64,000 bases of DNA from Sphingobacterium sp. GTDB taxonomy: Bacteria; Bacteroidota; Bacteroidia; Sphingobacteriales; Sphingobacteriaceae. Position numbers and translations under genes: made by a program. The DNA lies in the NCBI GenBank assembly GCA_022712315.1, contig JALAGS010000069.1:46511-110510 (forward strand), given 5' to 3'. Shown here piece after piece: positions 1 through 10,111 of this stretch. Numbering within the stretch: the stretch's first letter is position 1; every line of letters begins with the position of its first letter. Under the pieces are notes generated by a model. The model had not been told where the DNA came from. It ran no database searches and was given only the letters and a program-made list of their open reading frames with translations.

Positions 1-1
1 T

Positions 2-2302
2 ACACATGAGAGTAATGTGAATATGCCGGATCTGACGGGCTATGATGTTTTACATGCGGCGGATAAATTGGCTTATGAGAAGTTGGCGGGACTGTACGAT
101 GCAACAATTCAGCGTCAGCCACAGGATGCATTGGATGAACTGTATTATCAAAAGCTGGCCAATGTTCTCGGTGGTGTGGACACTTATTGGCTGTCGCAAC
201 CCGTGCGAACTGCAGTCGGACAAAAACACGGGCTCTATCTGGAAGGTGGCTCGGAGACTTTCCGTTATGGCGTAGATATGCGCTATCAGACCAGACCGGG
301 GGTCATGAAGGGATCGGGAAGAAATCAATATTCGGGCGGGCTGAATTTTAGCTATAACCTAAAAGGTAAATTTAGATTCCAGAATGAGCTTGCCGTAACC
401 GTCGTCGACGGCCGCGAATCTCCTTATGGAAGTTTTTCGGACTATGTGAGGATGAATCCGTATTACCGCATGACCGATGACAATGGCAATATTATACAGG
501 AGGCCGATATGTGGACAAGGGTAGCAAACTCCGGTAGTGCGCAACGAGAATATGTCCTGAATCCACTTTATAATGCGACACTCAATAGCTTCAATAAACT
601 TGGTTATACCGAATTGCTGAACAATTTCTCTGGTGATTTTGATCTCAGTAATGGACTTCGCCTGCGGGGACAGGTGAGTCTGCTAAAGCGCTTGAATACC
701 AATGATAATTTTCGGTCGCCCTTAGCCAATGATTTTTATTTCTATCCAACAGCGCAGACAGATGAAAAAGGTAGTTATAGCAGCTATACAAACAATGAAT
801 TGTACTGGGATGCAAATATCAGGCTCAATTGGATGCGCAATATTGATAAACACAGCTTCAATGTGGTTGGGGGAACCAATATCCGGACAGAAAGTTATGA
901 CGAGCGTTCTTTTACGGCCATTGGATTTCCTAATGACCGATTTACAAGTGTGGGGTTTGCTAAAGGATATGCCGAAAATGCGAGCCCTTCGAGTAGCCTA
1001 GGGGCCTCCAGGTTATTTGGAGCCTTCCTAAGTGCCAACTATTCCTATGATAACCGTTATCTGATGGACGCAACTGTCCGCATTGACGGCTCTTCCAAAT
1101 TTGGGTCCAATAAACGTACCGCGCCCTTTTGGTCTACGGGTATTGGATGGAATATGCATAAGGAGAAATGGTTTGCCAACGATGTTATCAGCCAGCTGCG
1201 TCTCCGAGCAACGATAGGTCTGACGGGATCTGTACAGTTTGACCCTTACATGTCGCGCACAACTTATAGCTACGATAAGAGCAATTGGTACAGCTCGGGA
1301 CTTGGAAGTACGGTCCGTAACTATGGTAATGAAAACCTGACCTGGCAGAAGACCCAGAGTACTGATGTCGGTCTTGACCTTGGACTTTGGCATGATCGGT
1401 TGACGCTTTCGCCACGCTATTACCATAAGATCACCCGTGATATCCTGGCGGATATCAACCTGGCACCGTCTACAGGATTCAGCTCTTATAAGGAGAATCT
1501 TGGCGATCTTGAAAATAAAGGATTTGAGCTCAATGCCAATTGGGTTCCCATTAAAAATCAAAAGTGGACACTGAGCCTGTTGGCCAATTTGGTTCGAAAT
1601 ACAAATAAAATCGTCCGTATTTCAAATGCACTGAAGAGCTACAACGAACGGGTCGACGAAGCACAGCAAGGGAGTGATCTAATGGCTGTACCGCTGCTTC
1701 GCTACAAAGAAGGCCAATCGCTTGATGCGATATATGCAGTACCTTCTCTAGGAATCGATCCCGAAAATGGAAAGGAAGTTTACATTAAAAAAGATGGAAC
1801 TCTGTCTTATGACTGGGATGCACGGGATATTGATGTCGTGGGGGTGGCCACTCCAAAAATGGAAGGATTCTTTGGAGGAACACTGCGCTACAAACAGTTT
1901 ATGATGGTTGCATATTTCCAGACACGGATAGGTGGTAAAACCTATAACCAGACCTTAGTAGACCGCGTTGAAAATGCCGATCCACGTTATAACGTTGACA
2001 GTAGGGTTTTGGAGGAAAAATGGAAAAACCCAGGGGATGTCACTTTTTATAAAAGTATTCAGGATTTGGGCCAGACAAGGGTGTCCTCGCGGTTCATCAT
2101 GCCTGACAACCTGTTTGCACTGCAGTCGCTTAATTTTTCTTACGATGCACGAAAGGAGTTCGCAAAAAAACTAGCACTGTCAAGCCTGCGTGTCGGACTT
2201 GTTGCAAATGATATTTTTCGCTGGTCTTCGGTGAAAGTAGAACGTGGAATTACATATCCGTTTGCCCGGAGTGTGACTTTTACCCTACAGGCAGGATTAT
2301 AA
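2..2302 (+). CDS. SusC/RagA TonB-linked outer-membrane protein, 5' end outside window
   Basis: C-terminal part of a SusC-family TonB-dependent transporter, an outer-membrane beta-barrel that imports oligomers bound by its SusD partner. The track starts it at a GTG at 17, but the frame stays open to the window edge (codons read THES before the GTG), so this is an internal fragment. About 765 residues remain of a usual 1000-1100. The N-terminal beta-sandwich and plug are missing, and the visible part begins where the barrel starts. It ends in an alternating aromatic beta-strand and stops at 2302. A SusD gene follows 44 bp downstream, which supports the family call. The partner genes (DUF4843-like, PKD-like, thioredoxin) contain no glycosidase, so the substrate cannot be named. 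I am confident of the family and ignorant of the ligand. Confidence 0.93.
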   Translation, partial: THESNVNMPDLTGYDVLHAADKLAYEKLAGLYDATIQRQPQDALDELYYQKLANVLGGVDTYWLSQPVRTAVGQKHGLYLEGGSETFRYGVDMRYQTRPGVMKGSGRNQYSGGLNFSYNLKGKFRFQNELAVTVVDGRESPYGSFSDYVRMNPYYRMTDDNGNIIQEADMWTRVANSGSAQREYVLNPLYNATLNSFNKLGYTELLNNFSGDFDLSNGLRLRGQVSLLKRLNTNDNFRSPLANDFYFYPTAQTDEKGSYSSYTNNELYWDANIRLNWMRNIDKHSFNVVGGTNIRTESYDERSFTAIGFPNDRFTSVGFAKGYAENASPSSSLGASRLFGAFLSANYSYDNRYLMDATVRIDGSSKFGSNKRTAPFWSTGIGWNMHKEKWFANDVISQLRLRATIGLTGSVQFDPYMSRTTYSYDKSNWYSSGLGSTVRNYGNENLTWQKTQSTDVGLDLGLWHDRLTLSPRYYHKITRDILADINLAPSTGFSSYKENLGDLENKGFELNANWVPIKNQKWTLSLLANLVRNTNKIVRISNALKSYNERVDEAQQGSDLMAVPLLRYKEGQSLDAIYAVPSLGIDPENGKEVYIKKDGTLSYDWDARDIDVVGVATPKMEGFFGGTLRYKQFMMVAYFQTRIGGKTYNQTLVDRVENADPRYNVDSRVLEEKWKNPGDVTFYKSIQDLGQTRVSSRFIMPDNLFALQSLNFSYDARKEFAKKLALSSLRVGLVANDIFRWSSVKVERGITYPFARSVTFTLQAGL

Positions 2303-2346
2303 AAGATGGTAAGTCCCATCCGACGGATGGAAAAAAATATGTACAG

Positions 2347-3840
2347 ATGAAGAAGTTAACTATAGTTTTAATACTGTTCACAGCCCTGAGTACGCTTTCT
2401 TGCTCTAAGTGGCTAGATATACAACCTGAAAGCGAAATAGACAAATCCGTCCTCTTCGCCACCGAAGATGGTTTTAAAGAAGCCCTTATTGGGGTCTATA
2501 CCCGCTGTGCCAAAGACGATCTCTATGGAAAGGAGCTAACAATCGGAACACCCGAAGTATTGGCGCAGAACTATGCGCTGTCGAGCAATGATCCCTTGCG
2601 TTATCAGCAGACAAAGTTGTTTAAATACAATGATGGCAATTTTATCGGACGCAAGGACAATATCTGGAAAGGCCTGTACAATGGCATTGTGAATGCCAAC
2701 CTGATTCTGACTGAGATCGATCAGAAGAAGCAATTGTTTACGGGAAGCAATTATCAATTGATCAAAGGGGAGTCGCTGGCTTTGAGAGCTTATCTGCATT
2801 TTGATGCGCTGCGCCTGTTTGGCCCTGCACCAGTTGTGAATGACAAAATCGAAGCTATTCCTTACGTAACCAGCTATTCAAATAAATCTACCAAACTGTC
2901 GACGGTGTCGCAGGTACTGGATTCGGTGGTGCGCGATCTAGAGGAAGCCAAAGAACTACTTAAAGTTGATCCAATTCGCTTGAAATCTTATGTGGTCGGT
3001 TATCCGACTGTCGGTGACACCCTGAAAAATTCAGAGCTTCAGGATAAAAGTCTCTTTTTACAGAACAGAAGACATCGGCTTAACTACTATGCGGTATGCG
3101 GGTTGCTGGCGCGAACTTATTTGTATAAAGGAGATAAAATTAAAGCGTTGCTCAATGCACGTGAAGTGATCGATGTCAAAAAGTTTCCGTGGACAAATGC
3201 GACTGATTTTTTAGCAGTCGATGCGGACAAAAAAGACCGGATTTTCTATAAGGAATTGTTATTTGCCTGGTACATCCCGGCCATGAACAGCACGTATAAC
3301 AATGACTGGTTTCAGGACAATAACAGTGCAATATACCTGGATCAGGACGAAGCAAAGACCATCTATGAGGTTGCAGGTGCCGGAGGTGGTGATATGCGCT
3401 ATACCCAGTGGTTCGGAACAGTCAGCGTTGGCAATTCTTTTATATCGTCTATTCATAAATATCGCCGAAATACACTGGGCGACAGTTTTGCAGCCAATCT
3501 GCACTATTTGGTAGCTCCAGCAATCCGCTTGACTGAAATCTATTATATCGCTGCTGAATGTAGCTATGAAACAGCTCCGGCCCAAGCTGCGGCATGGCTG
3601 GATGAGGTGCGTGAACATCGGGGCATCGGCCAGAAAGTGGATATCTCGACCTATGCAAAGCTCCAGAGCGAACTGCTGAAGGAATACCGGAAAGAAATGT
3701 TTGCCGAAGGGCAATTGTTCTTTGCTTATAAAAGGTTGAATGTACCGATTGTAGGGCAGCAAGGCACAACAATTCCTGCCAATCAGCAGATCTATGTATG
3801 GCCTTTGCCTGATGATGAAATAATTTATGGACAACGGTAA
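2347..3840 (+). CDS. RagB/SusD-family surface lipoprotein
   Basis: SusD-like lipoprotein that would cap the SusC channel encoded just upstream and present substrate to it. The N-terminus is a lipoprotein signal with LSTLSC, placing the lipidated Cys at residue 19, followed by the typical WLDIQPE start of the mature protein. The middle carries the tetratricopeptide-like helices seen in SusD (for example RAYLHFDALRLFG). The C-terminus has the conserved RKEMFAEGQLFFAYKR segment. At 497 residues the length is normal. It lies 44 bp after SusC and 13 bp before the next lipoprotein gene, so it is in the same operon. No sugar-binding residues can be read with confidence, and the ligand is unknown. 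Confidence 0.93.
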   Translation: MKKLTIVLILFTALSTLSCSKWLDIQPESEIDKSVLFATEDGFKEALIGVYTRCAKDDLYGKELTIGTPEVLAQNYALSSNDPLRYQQTKLFKYNDGNFIGRKDNIWKGLYNGIVNANLILTEIDQKKQLFTGSNYQLIKGESLALRAYLHFDALRLFGPAPVVNDKIEAIPYVTSYSNKSTKLSTVSQVLDSVVRDLEEAKELLKVDPIRLKSYVVGYPTVGDTLKNSELQDKSLFLQNRRHRLNYYAVCGLLARTYLYKGDKIKALLNAREVIDVKKFPWTNATDFLAVDADKKDRIFYKELLFAWYIPAMNSTYNNDWFQDNNSAIYLDQDEAKTIYEVAGAGGGDMRYTQWFGTVSVGNSFISSIHKYRRNTLGDSFAANLHYLVAPAIRLTEIYYIAAECSYETAPAQAAAWLDEVREHRGIGQKVDISTYAKLQSELLKEYRKEMFAEGQLFFAYKRLNVPIVGQQGTTIPANQQIYVWPLPDDEIIYGQR

Positions 3841-3853
3841 ATAGTGACCAAAA

Positions 3854-4660
3854 ATGAAAAAAGATACTTTATTACTTCTGTTACTCCCGATGCTGCTGCT
3901 GTGCTCTTGTAAAAAGGCCGGCTTAACGACTTACGACAGGGCAGCAAATGTTTATTTTGATCTGAGCGATGCGGACCGGGATAGCATTGTCTACACGTTT
4001 GCCTATGATATGACCAAGGCACAGGATACCATATTTATTCCCGTCAAAGTGATGGGGTATCGTGATCAGCAAGCACGGCATTTTGAGGCCTTCGTAGAAA
4101 AGGATTCATCAACGGCCCGCGCCGAGCAGCATTATGATGCGCTGAAATCCCAATATACATTGGAAAGCAATGCCGGCCGGACTCTAATGCCAATCATCGT
4201 GCACAATATAAGTGAACTTGAAAATCAATCTGTATCACTGCTCGTCAAACTGAAGGCAAGCGATGACTTTGGTGTTGAAAATCCGGCGCTAATACGGGCA
4301 CGCATTATTATTTCGGCCCAATTGGAGCAGCCTGCCTGGTGGACGATGTGGCTCGACAACTATTCGCGGGTAAAACATCAGCTCTTCTTAATTGTCACCG
4401 AACAGCGTTCGCTTTCCATGGTGGGCCTCGATGCACCCAAGAATCTTTACTTTGCAAATCTCCTGCTCATGATGCTCAACGATCCATTTAAATGGGTCAA
4501 AGATCATCCTGAAAAAAAATACGTACTGAACAGCAAAGACAACGGGCAAACCTACCAGTTCTACCACCTGGACAATCCCAGCCGAAGTATCCTGCTGCGA
4601 AAAAATAGCGCTTCAGGTAAGTATTATTTTATAGATGAATTAGGAAAGGAAGTCAGATAA
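3854..4660 (+). CDS. DUF4843-like lipoprotein of a SusC/SusD operon
   Basis: A 268-residue lipoprotein with a leucine-rich signal ending CSC (Cys 17 or 19). The mature part opens with a beta-strand pattern typical of DUF4843 proteins (YDRAANVYFDLSDADRDS), and residues 60-160 look like a small beta-sandwich. The family is known almost only as the third gene of SusC/SusD operons that also hold a PKD-like lipoprotein and a thioredoxin. It is probably a surface accessory that helps bind the imported substrate, but no function has been shown that I can name. The start follows SusD by 13 bp, and its stop is separated from the next ATG by a single base, so translation is probably coupled. The domain assignment is by eye. 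Confidence 0.75.
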   Translation: MKKDTLLLLLLPMLLLCSCKKAGLTTYDRAANVYFDLSDADRDSIVYTFAYDMTKAQDTIFIPVKVMGYRDQQARHFEAFVEKDSSTARAEQHYDALKSQYTLESNAGRTLMPIIVHNISELENQSVSLLVKLKASDDFGVENPALIRARIIISAQLEQPAWWTMWLDNYSRVKHQLFLIVTEQRSLSMVGLDAPKNLYFANLLLMMLNDPFKWVKDHPEKKYVLNSKDNGQTYQFYHLDNPSRSILLRKNSASGKYYFIDELGKEVR

Positions 4661-4661
4661 G

Positions 4662-6113
4662 ATGAAAAGAGATGTAAACAAATTAAGAGCAATATTATTT
4701 GCTGCGGTGTTGTCTTTAACTTTATTGGCTTTGGGCAGCTGTTATAAAGACAAGGGGAATTATGTTATCGACATGCCCGGAGAGCCAAAGGTGACGGGTT
4801 TGGACACCTTATATGAAGCTTCGGTAGGGGACAGTCTTATTATAGCGCCCAAAATTACCGGTATTGATGCGGCTTCCGTTAAATGTAATTGGCGGATCGA
4901 TGTGCCTGAGGCAATTGTCCCTGAAGCTAACCACTACGAAGGGGCTGCGCTGCGTATCGTTTTCGGACTGCAGGCTAAAAGGTATACAGCCCGGCTTACG
5001 GTGACCAATACCGCCAATGGAATGAAATATTTCTACAATTTCAAAATTCAGGGAACGACTGCATTTTCGCGAGGATCACTTGTGCTATCTGTTCAAAACG
5101 GGGTCAGCAAACTCTCCTTTATCAAACCCGATAACACTGTACAACCCAATATTTATGAGGCGATCAACGGCGAGCCATTACCTCCTGATCCGCTGCATAT
5201 CCATTACCTGAAAAATCAGTTCACGGGAAATACACCACTGGGCTATTGGATTATTTCCAGGCAGGCAGGTGTGCGGCTGGATGTGAACAATCTGGTAAAA
5301 GAAGCCGTAAAACCAGGGACTTTGCACGATAACTTTTTTCTGGCACCGTCGACGATTGATGTTGGAAGCCTGATTGCCCATCCACAAGGCGTAATGATGG
5401 GTGTTATCAATGGCAAATTTTATGGTGGAACCACGAATACCTGGGATCAATCGAATACCTACGGGATGTTTGGAACATATGCGGACGGAGATTACGAGTT
5501 GGCCCCGGAAATTATTTTGACCGCGGTAGACAACAATTTTAGCGTCATCGCTTTCGAAAAGAATAAAAAGCAGTTTGTGCGCATCAATATGTATGGTAGT
5601 CCAATGTACTTCGGTACGCAATATAGTCCAGTCAATACTGAAATTTTTGATCCGACAAAGGTGGGCATGGATTTGATACGAATGGTACAGATCAATAGTA
5701 CGGACACATATGCGTATGTGAAAGATAGCAACGGGAACATTTACGAGCTGAAGTTCAATGCCAACTTTAATGGACCTTTTATGATCACTGCGGTACACAA
5801 AAGACTCTTTTCAAAACAGGAGTGGATCAATGAGCGAACCAAGATGGTGGCGACCCGTAATGGCTACATCTATGTGGCCTACAAAAATCAGGTATTTCGC
5901 TACAATCCGCTCAATCAGCAGGTGGAGCAGTTAAAAGCAGCTATCAAATCGGATATCGGATTGCTCAAATTGGATGATGATGAAAATACCCTGATTGCAG
6001 GTGCAGAGGGTGCACTGTATTACATGGACATTCGAGTAGGACAGCAAGGTGAGCTCCTCAAAACAATCGAAGGTATCCCGGGAAATCCTGTGGACATGAC
6101 CTGGCGTAAGTAA
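4662..6113 (+). CDS. PKD-like family surface lipoprotein
   Basis: A 483-residue lipoprotein with LALGSC at the signal end (Cys about 27), followed by CYKDKGNY, the usual opening of the PKD-like lipoproteins that accompany SusC/SusD and DUF4843 genes. Residues about 40-130 contain a PKD/Ig-like beta-sandwich (CNWRIDVPEA, then a strand rich in Thr and Val). The rest is repetitive beta structure that may be propeller-like, with NGNIYELKFN and NGYIYVAYKNQVFRY as blade-like strands. It probably sits on the cell surface and binds the operon's substrate. The ATG lies one base after the previous stop. The ligand is unknown. Confidence 0.72.
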   Translation: MKRDVNKLRAILFAAVLSLTLLALGSCYKDKGNYVIDMPGEPKVTGLDTLYEASVGDSLIIAPKITGIDAASVKCNWRIDVPEAIVPEANHYEGAALRIVFGLQAKRYTARLTVTNTANGMKYFYNFKIQGTTAFSRGSLVLSVQNGVSKLSFIKPDNTVQPNIYEAINGEPLPPDPLHIHYLKNQFTGNTPLGYWIISRQAGVRLDVNNLVKEAVKPGTLHDNFFLAPSTIDVGSLIAHPQGVMMGVINGKFYGGTTNTWDQSNTYGMFGTYADGDYELAPEIILTAVDNNFSVIAFEKNKKQFVRINMYGSPMYFGTQYSPVNTEIFDPTKVGMDLIRMVQINSTDTYAYVKDSNGNIYELKFNANFNGPFMITAVHKRLFSKQEWINERTKMVATRNGYIYVAYKNQVFRYNPLNQQVEQLKAAIKSDIGLLKLDDDENTLIAGAEGALYYMDIRVGQQGELLKTIEGIPGNPVDMTWRK

Positions 6114-6145
6114 AAAGAATAAAAATAAAATCTAATCATATAAAC

Positions 6146-7288
6146 ATGAAAAATTTAAAAACAGTGGCTTTGGCACTGGCATTTTTACCCATGGCAGCAT
6201 TTGCACAACAAGCAAATTTTCAGATCAATGGAAGTGCACCAAAAGCTTTCAATGGTAAAAAAGTGTATTTGGATTATACAAAAGATGGATTTCCGGCATC
6301 CGATTCGTCTGCTATTGTGAATGGCAAGTTTAGTTTCAAAGGGACAGTAGAGGAGCCTGCTTATTCAAGAATGGTTTTTGATCAGGAGGGTAAAGGAAAA
6401 TTGATCGCACAGAATATCGGTGACCGATTATACTTTTATTTGGGTAATGAGACTTACAACATGACCATCAAAGATTCGCTGCGGACGGCTGCAATAAAAG
6501 GGTCCCCTTTGCATAATGCATATGTTGCTTATTTGAATGAAATCGGTGGCGGTTTTATGGATATTATTGATGCGGGGAATAAAGCTTTTGCTGCTGTAGA
6601 TAAAAATGCAGCTGATGCTAATGAACAGTATAAAGCTATCCACGAAAAGTTTGAGGCAAGGTTTGAAGCACGCCGGGTAAAGGAACTTGCATTTGCAGCA
6701 AAAAATCCGAGTTCGATCTTTGCGGTGGATGCCCTTATAGATGCGGCCAATAAACGTAAGCTCAGTGAGATCGAACCTTTATTTTTGAAGCTCTCGAAAG
6801 AGGTGCGTCAAATGACGAATGCGCGGCAGCTGGAAGCACGCTTTCTGGCTGAGCGAAGTGTGAAAATTGGTAATAAAGCGCCTGATTTTTCTCAGCCGGA
6901 TACGAATGGGAAAATGATCAAGGTGTCCGATTTCAAAGGACAGTATGTGCTGATCGATTTTTGGGCAAGCTGGTGTGGTCCCTGTCGTGCGGAAAACCCC
7001 AATCTATTAAAGGCGTACAACAAGTATAAAAGTAAGGGACTGGAAGTCCTTGCGGTATCCCTCGATGATACAAAAGGAAAAAATGCCTGGTTAAAAGCGA
7101 TTAAGGATGATGGTCTGCCTTGGATCCATGTTGCGGATCTGAAGGGTTGGAGCAATGAGGCGGCGGTATTATATGGCGTACGTGCTGTGCCACAGAATTA
7201 TCTGGTGGATCCGAAAGGAAACATTGTCGCTATTAATATCAAAGGAGAACTGCTGCATCAGGAATTGGCCAAAATTTTTGGGAACTAA
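6146..7288 (+). CDS. TlpA-family thiol-disulfide oxidoreductase with DUF4369 N-terminus
   Basis: Exported thioredoxin-like protein of 380 residues. A signal peptide (LPMAAFAQQ, cleavage near residue 20) is followed by a DUF4369-type beta domain to about residue 120, a helical linker, and an AhpC/TlpA thioredoxin fold from about 245 to 380. The redox motif WCGPC is complete at W276-C280, and the cis-proline strand reads VRAVPQNYLV. Family members act in the periplasm, reducing or reshuffling disulfides. It is the last gene of the first operon, 32 bp after the PKD-like gene. That setting suggests the SusC/SusD cargo or one of the surface proteins is Cys-containing, for example a peptide, but that is inference. 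A strong terminator lies 98 bp downstream. Confidence 0.9.
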   Translation: MKNLKTVALALAFLPMAAFAQQANFQINGSAPKAFNGKKVYLDYTKDGFPASDSSAIVNGKFSFKGTVEEPAYSRMVFDQEGKGKLIAQNIGDRLYFYLGNETYNMTIKDSLRTAAIKGSPLHNAYVAYLNEIGGGFMDIIDAGNKAFAAVDKNAADANEQYKAIHEKFEARFEARRVKELAFAAKNPSSIFAVDALIDAANKRKLSEIEPLFLKLSKEVRQMTNARQLEARFLAERSVKIGNKAPDFSQPDTNGKMIKVSDFKGQYVLIDFWASWCGPCRAENPNLLKAYNKYKSKGLEVLAVSLDDTKGKNAWLKAIKDDGLPWIHVADLKGWSNEAAVLYGVRAVPQNYLVDPKGNIVAINIKGELLHQELAKIFGN

Positions 7289-7385
7289 AGATTAAATGCG
7301 GGCTCATTGACCTGAGATTGGAATGCTGATACCGTATACGAAAGATGCACGTTGAAGATCTTCTCTAAACGACGAGGTATATATT

Positions 7386-7413
7386 AAAGCTAGGGATTGA
7401 ATCCCTAGCTTTT
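7386..7413. terminator. Intrinsic terminator between convergent operons
   Basis: An 11-bp perfect stem (AAAGCTAGGGA paired with TCCCTAGCTTT) with a five-base loop, flanked by T on the right and A-rich sequence on the left. It can therefore end the plus-strand operon (TlpA) and the minus-strand xylan operon, whose last stop codon begins at 7414. Confidence 0.9.
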
Positions 7414-8313
<900 letters not shown>

Positions 8314-8350
8314 CTACCGCGAAAAAGATGATGTCTAGTTTATCTGAGGT

Positions 8351-10081
8351 TTAATTCATCGCTATAAACTTGAATTTGAACAATTGGCAAGAGGTACCGT
8401 AATAATCCCACAGCTGTAGGTTGGAATTTCCATCCATCGTACAGTTGGGTACATCCCATCCACGTGTGGCATCCACTTTCGACAGGATTTTGTAATAGCC
8501 ATTGGCTACTGCCAGCACCTGCCAGGCTTGTGCATCATTGTTGTAGTTCTGCCAAAGCCGGATGGAAGTGCCGAGGGTATTGCTGTTGCTGGCCAGGTCA
8601 ATGCAGCGATTACTTGCGCTAGCTTTGGAAACAAAACGCCAGTAGCCATTGCCGGCATCGATGGCAACCCAGCGTTGCGCATTTGCACCATTTCGGGTCC
8701 AGGGTCTGAGTACAGCGCCGTTGGCGTCTTCCCCTGATTTTAAATCAACGACTTTGTTGGCATCGGTCTGAAATTCGATTTCGTAAATACCGTTATTGAC
8801 GAGGCTGGTAACATTGCAATTTGAACTGGGATAATTGGAGGCGGCATATTGTTGAAACCATTGTTTACTAGGAGCAGCGCAGGCTTCCCAATCGTTATTG
8901 AAGGCAGTACCTGCATTGGGATCGCCTTTGTGAAGCAGGTCGTCAGGGGCGAGAAGGTTCCAACTCACATTGCCGGATTGATCGACGATATATTTTAAAT
9001 TGGCACCAAAACCATTGCCACCGGCAGTACCTGTGGAGCCTGTGCCAAAGGTGCCATATCCTTGCGGTGCCCAGTCGGTCTCGGTAATGGCGATTGGTGC
9101 AATGTCAGCAATAGGTTTAACATTGGTATTCCAGGCATTTTGAAAGGCCTGATAGGTATTAACGCCACCCCAATATCCGGGATAAATATGTACAGCGTAC
9201 CCGATGTTGCCACCTGTAATCTGATTACTGACATAGCCTTGGTAATGAGACTGCCAGCCAGTGCCGGGTATCCAGCATACATTGTTGGCACCGTTGTTAC
9301 GGATAATATTGACCAATGGCTGAAAGAAATTTTTAAGTGCAGCAAAATGTTCGTTTCCTGTTGTTCCCCAAGTGCCATTTGTGCCCAGGATTTCAACGGG
9401 TTCGTTGGCCAGCTCAAACATCACATTATCGGCGTTCTTCAGTGCAGGGTGCTGCGAAAGAAAAGTCCATACGGTTTTGAGATAAGTATGATAGGCATCA
9501 TTGACCGCAATACGGTGCGGACATACACCCGGAGGGCGCAAGATGACATACATACCCCGATTGCGGGCATGGTTGATCAACGGAATAATGACTTGGTCGG
9601 TATACGTAACCAAGCGATTGTAATTGAACCTTGAGATGTCATCTTCGGGAATAGGTGCACCAGGATCGTTGGTCCAATAAGGATCGATATGGAGACGAAT
9701 ATAATTGAGATACCAACCGTCGGCCGCACTGCTGAGTTTGTCAATGACGGCTTTGTTGTAATTGAGCGCTCCTTGTACATTGTAATTGTCCCAGGTGCAG
9801 TACCCCGAGTTGGCCCCATACTGACAGCCATTGAACCAGGGGCTTGGCGTAATGGCTACCCCATGCAGGACGATATTATTGTCGCAGGGATCCTTGAGGT
9901 ACTTTCCGCCTACATGCAGGGTCGGTGTCGACCGCGGCCAGCTTGTGACAGCTTGCGCGGAAACATTGGACTTCAGACTTCTTTCGGATTCGCTGGTCAA
10001 GGTTTTTTCTTCCAGCCGCGAACAGCTGGAAAGAATGGTTAATAAAAAGACCAGCAGTAACCACATTTTGTTTGTTCTCAT
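8351..10081 (-). CDS. GH5-family glycanase lipoprotein with C-terminal ricin-B lectin domain
   Basis: A 576-residue lipoprotein (LTILSSC, Cys20), likely on the cell surface. Residues about 50-415 form a GH5 (clan A) barrel: FELANEPV gives the acid/base Glu227 and AITETDW the nucleophile Glu334, with ILRPPG on strand 3. Residues about 428-576 are a ricin-type beta-trefoil (CBM13-like), marked by QxW-type strands AQRW and AQAW in two lobes and a degenerate CQLF in the third. The lectin part should tether the enzyme to polysaccharide. The position in the Xus-type operon, 30 bp after the GH10 gene, points to xylan or arabinoxylan, but GH5 also covers endoglucanases and mannanases and I cannot set the subfamily by eye. 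Confidence 0.87.
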   Translation of the reverse strand: MRTNKMWLLLVFLLTILSSCSRLEEKTLTSESERSLKSNVSAQAVTSWPRSTPTLHVGGKYLKDPCDNNIVLHGVAITPSPWFNGCQYGANSGYCTWDNYNVQGALNYNKAVIDKLSSAADGWYLNYIRLHIDPYWTNDPGAPIPEDDISRFNYNRLVTYTDQVIIPLINHARNRGMYVILRPPGVCPHRIAVNDAYHTYLKTVWTFLSQHPALKNADNVMFELANEPVEILGTNGTWGTTGNEHFAALKNFFQPLVNIIRNNGANNVCWIPGTGWQSHYQGYVSNQITGGNIGYAVHIYPGYWGGVNTYQAFQNAWNTNVKPIADIAPIAITETDWAPQGYGTFGTGSTGTAGGNGFGANLKYIVDQSGNVSWNLLAPDDLLHKGDPNAGTAFNNDWEACAAPSKQWFQQYAASNYPSSNCNVTSLVNNGIYEIEFQTDANKVVDLKSGEDANGAVLRPWTRNGANAQRWVAIDAGNGYWRFVSKASASNRCIDLASNSNTLGTSIRLWQNYNNDAQAWQVLAVANGYYKILSKVDATRGWDVPNCTMDGNSNLQLWDYYGTSCQLFKFKFIAMN

Positions 10082-10111
10082 AATTTAAATATTAAAGGGT
10101 GATTAATGATC

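Noticed and set aside
5178-5798. Antisense ORF of 206 residues
   Set aside because: Shadow of the PKD-like lipoprotein gene.
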